NCBI RefSeq assembly: GCF_016097415.1
Contig: NZ_JAEHGE010000002.1
Span: 186,001 to 250,000 of the forward strand
Reading direction: 5' to 3'
Source: a sulfur-oxidizing endosymbiont of Gigantopelta aegis
GTDB taxonomy: Bacteria > Pseudomonadota > Gammaproteobacteria > GRL18
DNA: 64,000 nt
Position numbers and translations under genes: made by a program. Positions 58,554-64,000 of the stretch are shown one piece after another (positions within the stretch are counted from its first letter, which is position 1; every line of letters starts with the position of its first letter). The notes beneath the pieces were generated by a model. That model was not told the origin of the DNA. It worked only from the letters and a program-made list of their open reading frames with translations, and did not search any database.

Positions 58554-60069
58554 TATTAACATCGTTCTTGATTATTACAGTATAACAAGGCGTAAGAAAT
58601 ATCCTGAGTCAATTAAAGCTTATGAACTGGCATTGGAACGAGATGATGTTTACCCTTATATATCAACCTCAGCGATTTCTAATATTGAATTTTTAAAACA
58701 TGGCGTGTTAAAAAGAGAAAAACCAGAATTTACCTTTAAAGAAAGAAAAATTATTATCATTGAGATGATAAAAGAAATCCTCAAGTACTTTAAACTCGCA
58801 AGTACACCTTCTTATATTGTTTTTGACTATGATGATATAGAAAACTCCCAGATAATAGCTTCTGCAAACGCAATTGATGCGCAAGTCGTTACAAGAGATA
58901 AAGCTATGTTAGCAAAGTATCAGAATGTTGCTATAACACCTCAAATTTTTTTGGCTCAAGTTAAAAAACAAACACAAAAAATCGATTTTGCTAATCTAAA
59001 AAAACAGTACTATGATCTTCAACCACAGATAGCAAAACAAATGGATGATGTATTAAATGCAACATCATTTATTATGGGTGATAAAATCATACAATTGGAA
59101 AGTGAACTACAGGAGTTCACCCAAGCCAAGCATGCAATTACCTGCTCCAGCGGTACAGATGCGTTATTACTTGCTATGATGGCTATGGATGTTCGTCCTG
59201 GAGATGAAATTATAACCACTCCTTTTACTTTTATTGCTACGGCAGAAACGATTGCCCTAATGAAAGCTATTCCAGTTTTTATTGATATTGAAGAAGACAC
59301 ACTTAATATTGATGCTACAAAAATTGTAGCGGCTATTACTGATAAAACCAAAGCCATTATGCCCGTCAGTATCTATGGACAACCATCAGACATGGACGAA
59401 ATCAATGGGATTGCAAAAAAATATAATTTAAAAGTCATTATAGATGGTGCACAATCCTTTGGTGCTACTTACAAAAAACAAATGGAAGTACATCACTGTG
59501 ATATTTATACGACTAGTTTTTTTCCAGCTAAACCGCTAGGTTGCTATGGAGATGGTGGTGCCGTATTTACTAATAATGATGATTATGCAGAAAAAATAAA
59601 AAAATTACGTATACATGGTCAGAGTAAACGCTATCATCATCAATACATTGGGATGGGGGGGAGATTTGACACCCTTCAGGCTGCTGTATTATTAGTTAAA
59701 CTGCCACTTTATGCAAAGGAAATAACGCTACGCCAAAACGTAGCTGAATCTTATTGTAAAAAATTAAGTGTGCAAACATCGTCATTAATCATACCAATGA
59801 TTAAAAATGATAGAACCTCAGTTTGGGCGCAATATACAATAAGGACACCTGAGCGTGATAACCTTCAAGAAAAACTCAAACAACACGGGATACCAACTGC
59901 CATTCATTATCCTATGCCTTTGCATCAACAAAAATGCTTCCAATATTTAAATCAGAAAACGAGTTTGAAAATTGCAGAAAAAGTTGTAAAAGAGGTTGTG
60001 AGTTTGCCCATGAATCCATATGTCACTGAAACAGAACAGGAAAGAATTGCTCATGTTATCTGCCAGTAA
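58534..60069 (+). CDS. PIN-domain toxin fused to DegT-family (WbpE-like) aminotransferase
   Basis: One frame of 511 residues. Residues 1-145 form a PIN ribonuclease-type domain (VapC-like) with acidic residues D7 (LFDIN), E52 (NIEF), D101/E103 (DDIEN) and D122 (TRD). Residues about 149-511 form a complete DegT/DnrJ aminotransferase: the usual N-terminus IDFANLKKQYYDLQ, SSGTDALLLA, DGAQSFGA (D304) and PLP lysine K333 in FFPAKPLG. This half would transaminate the 3-keto sugar made by WbpB. No start codon with a ribosome site is seen at the junction (58978), so the fusion appears real. Confidence 0.85.
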   Translation: MKKILFDINIVLDYYSITRRKKYPESIKAYELALERDDVYPYISTSAISNIEFLKHGVLKREKPEFTFKERKIIIIEMIKEILKYFKLASTPSYIVFDYDDIENSQIIASANAIDAQVVTRDKAMLAKYQNVAITPQIFLAQVKKQTQKIDFANLKKQYYDLQPQIAKQMDDVLNATSFIMGDKIIQLESELQEFTQAKHAITCSSGTDALLLAMMAMDVRPGDEIITTPFTFIATAETIALMKAIPVFIDIEEDTLNIDATKIVAAITDKTKAIMPVSIYGQPSDMDEINGIAKKYNLKVIIDGAQSFGATYKKQMEVHHCDIYTTSFFPAKPLGCYGDGGAVFTNNDDYAEKIKKLRIHGQSKRYHHQYIGMGGRFDTLQAAVLLVKLPLYAKEITLRQNVAESYCKKLSVQTSSLIIPMIKNDRTSVWAQYTIRTPERDNLQEKLKQHGIPTAIHYPMPLHQQKCFQYLNQKTSLKIAEKVVKEVVSLPMNPYVTETEQERIAHVICQ

Positions 60070-60375
60070 ATAATACCCTTACTGGATTATTTCCCCTTGT
60101 GCCTATTTTGTTAACGATTTTTAACTGATTTTTCATGAGGCGTGATAAAGACATAATGAACATACTCAGTGCAAAGCCATAGTTCATTAAATCTATTTTA
60201 GTTAGAATCGTGAAATAATACTCATTGAACTCATTAATTATTTGGTAATGATAATTTGGTTAAAGAAATACAGTGCTGTCATGAGGACTCGAAGGGGTTT
60301 TTAAAAGGAGGCTTACTTTTCAATAAGTATTATAAACTCATATTTTTTCTGAATTTGCAAAATTCAAATTTCTAG
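60070..60375. other. Intergenic region before the flippase gene
   Basis: No gene is supported in these 306 bases. AAAAGGAGG at about 60303-60311 looks like a ribosome site, but no credible frame follows it. A 41-codon minus-strand frame is present and is considered chance. The AT content rises sharply from here to the right end. Confidence 0.4.
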
Positions 60376-61670
60376 ATGGCTGTTAATCTTGAAAGTATTA
60401 AATTAGGTAAAGTAAATCTAATGTTTTTTAAAAATGTTTTAACATTAATGGCTGGGTCGAGCATTGCTCAGGCGTTACCAATTGCAATTAGTCCAATATT
60501 GACGCGGATTTATACACCAGATGAATTTGGAATATTTGCTCTTTACTTAAGCATAGTCACGGTCATATCAACAGTAGTAACAGGACGATATGAATTAGCT
60601 ATATTATTACCAAAAAAAACAGAAGATGCTAATAATATACTTATAATGTCAATTTTGATTAGTTTTTTTGTTAGCTTTATGCTCGTTCTTATTGTATTTA
60701 AATTTGACGAGAAAATAATAAAATTAATCGGCAATCCAGAACTTAAAAATTGGCTCTATTTTATACCATTGGCTATTTTTTTAAATGGAGTGTATCAAAA
60801 TTTAATATGTTGGAATAATAGAAATAAAGAATATAAACGATTAGCAATTAACAATGTAATTCAAAGTTCTACAACTGCTACAACCAATCTTGGCCTGGGG
60901 GCTTTGGGGTGGGGTAGTGGTGGTCTCATTTTAGGAAGTGTGATTGGTCGAAGTGTAGTTGTTTTATTGTTAGGAAAGGTGGTTTTTAAAAATATAAATT
61001 TATCTTTTAATAAAACAAGAAAATTAAAATTACTTGCTTTGATGAGAAGATATAATGAGTTTCCAAAAATAAATTCGTTGCATGCTTTGTTGAATGTTTT
61101 TTCGACACAATTACCATTTTTTCTGATAAGTTATTTTTTTTATAATACTGTTACAGGGTTTTATGCATTAATGAACAGAGTTCTAATGACTCCTATCAAT
61201 ATTGTTTCCGGATCATTTGGACAAGTTTTTTTTCAGGAGATGAGTCATTTGTATGTTGAAAAAAATACAAATGAGATGATTTTTTTTAAAAAAATCATGT
61301 TTAGATTGCTGGTATGGTCATTACCTTTTTTTGTAATTTTTTTTATATATTCTAAAGATCTTTTTTCATTTGTTTTTGGTGAAAATTGGTCGATAACAGG
61401 TGAATATGCACAAATTTTATTACCGATGCTATATCTTAGATTTACTGGATCGGTTATGTCATCCGTAGTAATCATATATGATGAACAAAAAAAGCATTAA
61501 CTCTGGAGGTCATTCATACAACATTAAGGTTTTCTTCTCTACTTGTTGGGGGGCTTTTGAATGATATTGTTTTAGGTTTGACTTTGTTTTCTGCTGTTAG
61601 TTCGTGTATGACAACTTATAGACTTTTTTGGTATTATGAAATAGTAAAAGGTAGAAAAATTGAAATATAA
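60376..61670 (+). pseudogene. Wzx-like polysaccharide flippase, frameshifted at A7
   Basis: MATE/MVF-type membrane protein that would flip a lipid-linked glycan unit. The first frame (374 residues) has about ten hydrophobic helices and the typical start LAGSSIAQALPIAISPILTR-like (here MAGSSIAQALPIAISPILTR), PDEFGIFALY and FGENWSITGEYA. It ends at 61500 after an A7 run (61487-61493). With eight A it continues KKALTLEVIHTTLRFSS and two more helices to a stop at 61670, overlapping the next gene by 11 bases, as expected in an operon. It may be switched off in this strain, corrected by slippage, or mis-called. The start could also be 60421. Confidence 0.82.
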
Positions 61671-62748
61671 AATTTTTGGAAAAAATATAGAAATAAATGT
61701 TGATAAACGGTTGATAAAAGAAATTTTAAAAAAAGAATTGATGGGATATAAAAAGTCAGATGAAAATGATAGTGTAGATGTGGAGATTAATTTCACTGAT
61801 AACTTTCCTTCTGAAAAAAGCTTTTTAAATAGTCCCACAATACATAAAAGCTTTTCAAATGGATTTATAGCATATTATGGTAGCAATAGAATTCTATATC
61901 AAAAAAATAAAATTTTAAAAATATATATTTCTATTAGTGAAAAAGGTGGTTTTTTTCATAAATTTTTAAGTATGGGATATAGATTGAATTATGAAAATGT
62001 AGGACAAATTTTACATGAATTGGTGTTGGTTCCAATAAGTTTTTTTGATAAGACAAGTGCATTAATACATGCATCAACCATGAAGAAAAAAGGTCAAAAT
62101 AGGGTGGTGATGTTTGGTGGTACAGGGGGTGTTGGAAAGACATCATTAGAAATTCTTTTATGCCGTGAATTGGGGTATAGTTTTATTTCAGATGATATTG
62201 CGGTAATTTCTAACAATACTAAAGTTTACCCAAACTTATCTTACCCAAAAATATATGCTTATAATACAGTATGTAATGATAGTGTTGAAAAGGATTTATT
62301 CAAAAATAGGGGGTGGGTTGATAAGTTTCAATGGTTTTTTATGAAAAAATATAAGGGGGAAAGTAAAGTTAGGAGAGCTATAGCTCCGAATGATTTTTTT
62401 TATTCTGTTGAAACAATGGAAAACAATGCCAGTGAATATTATATTTTATATAAAACAAACACAATAAACTCAATCGAAATTGAGGTCGTTAATGCCAAAA
62501 TTGCAGCAAGGCTAACACTGAATATTATCAAAAATGAATATCACAGTGTTTATCAACATATCTTATGGTATGAAAATAATTGTCAATTAATGAAATTTGA
62601 ACCGATTATAACAATGAAAGAAATTGATGAAAAATTTATAAAAATATACCAAGTGTTTTTTAATACAGTTGATTGTTATTGCGTAAAAATTCCTATCGAT
62701 AAGAGTCATGATGAATTTCTAATGCAGATGAAAAAAAAGTATAAGTAA
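61660..62748 (+). CDS. HprK-like P-loop kinase of the glycan locus
   Basis: 362-residue protein with a P-loop, VVMFGGTGGVGKTSLEILL (about residues 149-167), and SFISDDIAVIS about 30 residues later, the arrangement of the HPr-kinase/PEP-carboxykinase C-terminal fold. No HPr kinase N-terminal domain is present. HprK-related kinases are known in exopolysaccharide and PEP-CTERM loci, but their substrates are uncertain. It starts with TTG at 61660, inside the end of the restored flippase frame, and overlaps the next gene by one base. Very AT-rich. Confidence 0.75.
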   Translation: MKYKIFGKNIEINVDKRLIKEILKKELMGYKKSDENDSVDVEINFTDNFPSEKSFLNSPTIHKSFSNGFIAYYGSNRILYQKNKILKIYISISEKGGFFHKFLSMGYRLNYENVGQILHELVLVPISFFDKTSALIHASTMKKKGQNRVVMFGGTGGVGKTSLEILLCRELGYSFISDDIAVISNNTKVYPNLSYPKIYAYNTVCNDSVEKDLFKNRGWVDKFQWFFMKKYKGESKVRRAIAPNDFFYSVETMENNASEYYILYKTNTINSIEIEVVNAKIAARLTLNIIKNEYHSVYQHILWYENNCQLMKFEPIITMKEIDEKFIKIYQVFFNTVDCYCVKIPIDKSHDEFLMQMKKKYK

Positions 62749-63974
62749 TGAAGAAGATTGTATTAATAACATCACAATTTCCTTGTCAGGGAGGTGAACA
62801 GTTCTTAGAGACAGAAATAAAATATTATTGTGAGTCTAAGTCTGTTTCTTATACAATTTTACCTTTATCAAAGAATGCATTTGTTAGAAAAATACCAGAA
62901 CATATAGATGCAAATAATGCTTTTATTTGTCAATCATGGAAGAGAATGAAGTTTTATTTTTTTTTTAAATCATTGTTTAGAACTGTACTTTATAAAGAAT
63001 TATATAAAGAAAAAATAAATTTAAGAAAATTAAAAATATTATTTTCATCAATAACTTTCTATCAGTATTATTATGAAGTAATGAGAAGTTTTTTACGGAA
63101 GTCGGATAAGTCAATTGATATTATCTTTTATACTTATTGGAATAATGAAGTGACCTATGCACTTGAAAGCCTTAAAAATGAATTTGATTTTAAATTAATT
63201 AGTAGAATTCATGGAATTGATTTATATAAGGAAAGACGGTCTCTGGGATATATGCCGTTAAAAAAACAATTTAATAAAAATATTGATGCTCTTTATGTTG
63301 TGACAAGAAAAGCTATAGAATATTTAATAGATAATTACAATGTTGATAAAAGTATAATAAAGTGTGGTTATCTTGGAGTAAATGATTTTCATATTAAAAC
63401 TCTGCCTACTGATAGCAGTAAGTTTCATATGGTGACTTGTTCAGCTTTAAAAGAAGTAAAGCGTATAGATAAAATTATAGACGTTTTATATATCTTATCG
63501 AAAAAATTTAAAAATATAAAATTTATCTGGACACATATAGGTGAAGGAGAACTTTACGATAATCTAAAAATAAAAGCTAGAAAAAAACTTGGTGAAAAAC
63601 AAAATGTTGACTTTGATTTTTTGGGGGGACTTGATAATGTTAAAGTTTATGACTTTTATAAAAAAAATAAAATCGATGTATTTGTTAATGTGAGTGAGTC
63701 TGAGGGTGTCCCTGTTTCTATAATGGAAGCTATGAGTTGCAGCATTCCTATTGTTGCTCCTAATGTTGGTGGGATATCAGATATGATTGTAAATAATGAA
63801 AGTGGATTCCTATTAAGCAATGTTTGTACAATAGATGAAGTTTGTAATAGTTTGGAAAACATATCTTTTTTTAAAAATACTAAAACAAGAATGAACTCGC
63901 ATTATATTTTCTTAGAAAAATATAATGCAAAAAAAAATTATACACGATTTATACAAAATATAAATATAATTTAA
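62748..63974 (+). CDS. Glycosyltransferase family 4
   Basis: Retaining GT-B glycosyltransferase for a surface glycan. The C-terminal nucleotide-sugar domain shows VTCSALKEVKRIDKIIDVL, the family motif SESEGVPVSIMEAMSCSIP (paired glutamates, E-x7-E) and VGGISDMIVNNESGFLL. The N-terminal acceptor domain begins VLITSQFPCQGGEQFLETEI. The 408-residue length is normal, and the protein is complete at the window edge. The donor sugar cannot be told. Highly AT-rich, like the two genes before it. Confidence 0.88.
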   Translation: MKKIVLITSQFPCQGGEQFLETEIKYYCESKSVSYTILPLSKNAFVRKIPEHIDANNAFICQSWKRMKFYFFFKSLFRTVLYKELYKEKINLRKLKILFSSITFYQYYYEVMRSFLRKSDKSIDIIFYTYWNNEVTYALESLKNEFDFKLISRIHGIDLYKERRSLGYMPLKKQFNKNIDALYVVTRKAIEYLIDNYNVDKSIIKCGYLGVNDFHIKTLPTDSSKFHMVTCSALKEVKRIDKIIDVLYILSKKFKNIKFIWTHIGEGELYDNLKIKARKKLGEKQNVDFDFLGGLDNVKVYDFYKKNKIDVFVNVSESEGVPVSIMEAMSCSIPIVAPNVGGISDMIVNNESGFLLSNVCTIDEVCNSLENISFFKNTKTRMNSHYIFLEKYNAKKNYTRFIQNINII

Positions 63975-64000
63975 TTAAAATATGCTTCTCACAGAGATAT

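Noticed and set aside
60060-60200. 41-codon minus-strand frame ending near 60060
   Set aside because: Short, no ribosome site, no recognisable family; its start lies in non-coding AT-rich DNA.

Overview
The window looks like a chromosomal segment of a moderately AT-rich (roughly 40% GC by eye) gammaproteobacterium. The evidence is SspA/SspB, LpoA, DolP (YraP), ZapD and YacG, a complete dcw cell-wall/division cluster ending in lpxC, and a pilBCD-coaE block. The order petABC-sspAB-dolP-diaA-yraN-lpoA-rsmI-rnpB-mraZ...lpxC-M23-secA-argJ-mutT is, from memory, close to that of Pseudomonas-type genomes. The exact genus cannot be read from the sequence.

Layout. 0.3-4.2 kb: cytochrome bc1 (petABC), then sspA-sspB. 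4.3-9.4 kb (minus strand): lpoA-yraN-diaA-dolP and a glcD-like flavoprotein. 9.5-10.8 kb: rsmI and RNase P RNA. 11.1-13.0 kb: a complete IS66-type insertion with an exact 8-bp target duplication. 13.0-33.0 kb: a promoter, five MraZ operator repeats and the dcw cluster mraZ-rsmH-ftsL-ftsI-murE-murF-mraY-murD-ftsW-murG-murC-murB-ddl-ftsQ-ftsA-ftsZ-lpxC. 33.0-34.6 kb: a DUF721 protein and a membrane-anchored M23 peptidase. 34.6-44.2 kb: an accessory island between the M23 gene and secA. It holds copies of one IS3-family element (one alone, one nested pair, one splitting a gene) and the remains of a secreted small protein, a PrsT-like TPR protein, a SEC-C/TPR/sulfotransferase and a PEP-CTERM protein. 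44.7-50.6 kb: secA, argJ, a Nudix/ThiE-like fusion and a small membrane protein. 50.6-56.3 kb (minus): yacG, zapD, coaE, pilD, pilC, pilB. 56.6-64 kb: a surface-glycan locus with wbpB- and wbpD-like genes, an antitoxin-like gene, a PIN-domain/DegT-aminotransferase fusion, a Wzx-like flippase, an HprK-like kinase and a GT4 glycosyltransferase. From about 60.4 kb the sequence becomes visibly more AT-rich.

How the genes work together. The dcw block makes lipid-linked peptidoglycan precursor and the divisome. LpoA, DolP and ZapD are envelope or division helpers elsewhere in the window. The 56.6-60.1 kb genes match three consecutive steps of UDP-2,3-diacetamido-uronic acid synthesis (C3 oxidation, transamination, N-acetylation), and the genes after them would flip and extend a glycan.

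Most notable: (i) a VapBC-like toxin-antitoxin pair appears to sit between wbpD and wbpE, with the PIN toxin fused in frame to the aminotransferase; (ii) IS3 copies have nested and recombined, leaving truncated genes on both sides, and removing one copy in silico restores a signal-peptide gene exactly; (iii) nearly every broken reading frame can be repaired by one base in a homopolymer, which raises the question of slippage, pseudogenes or base-calling error.
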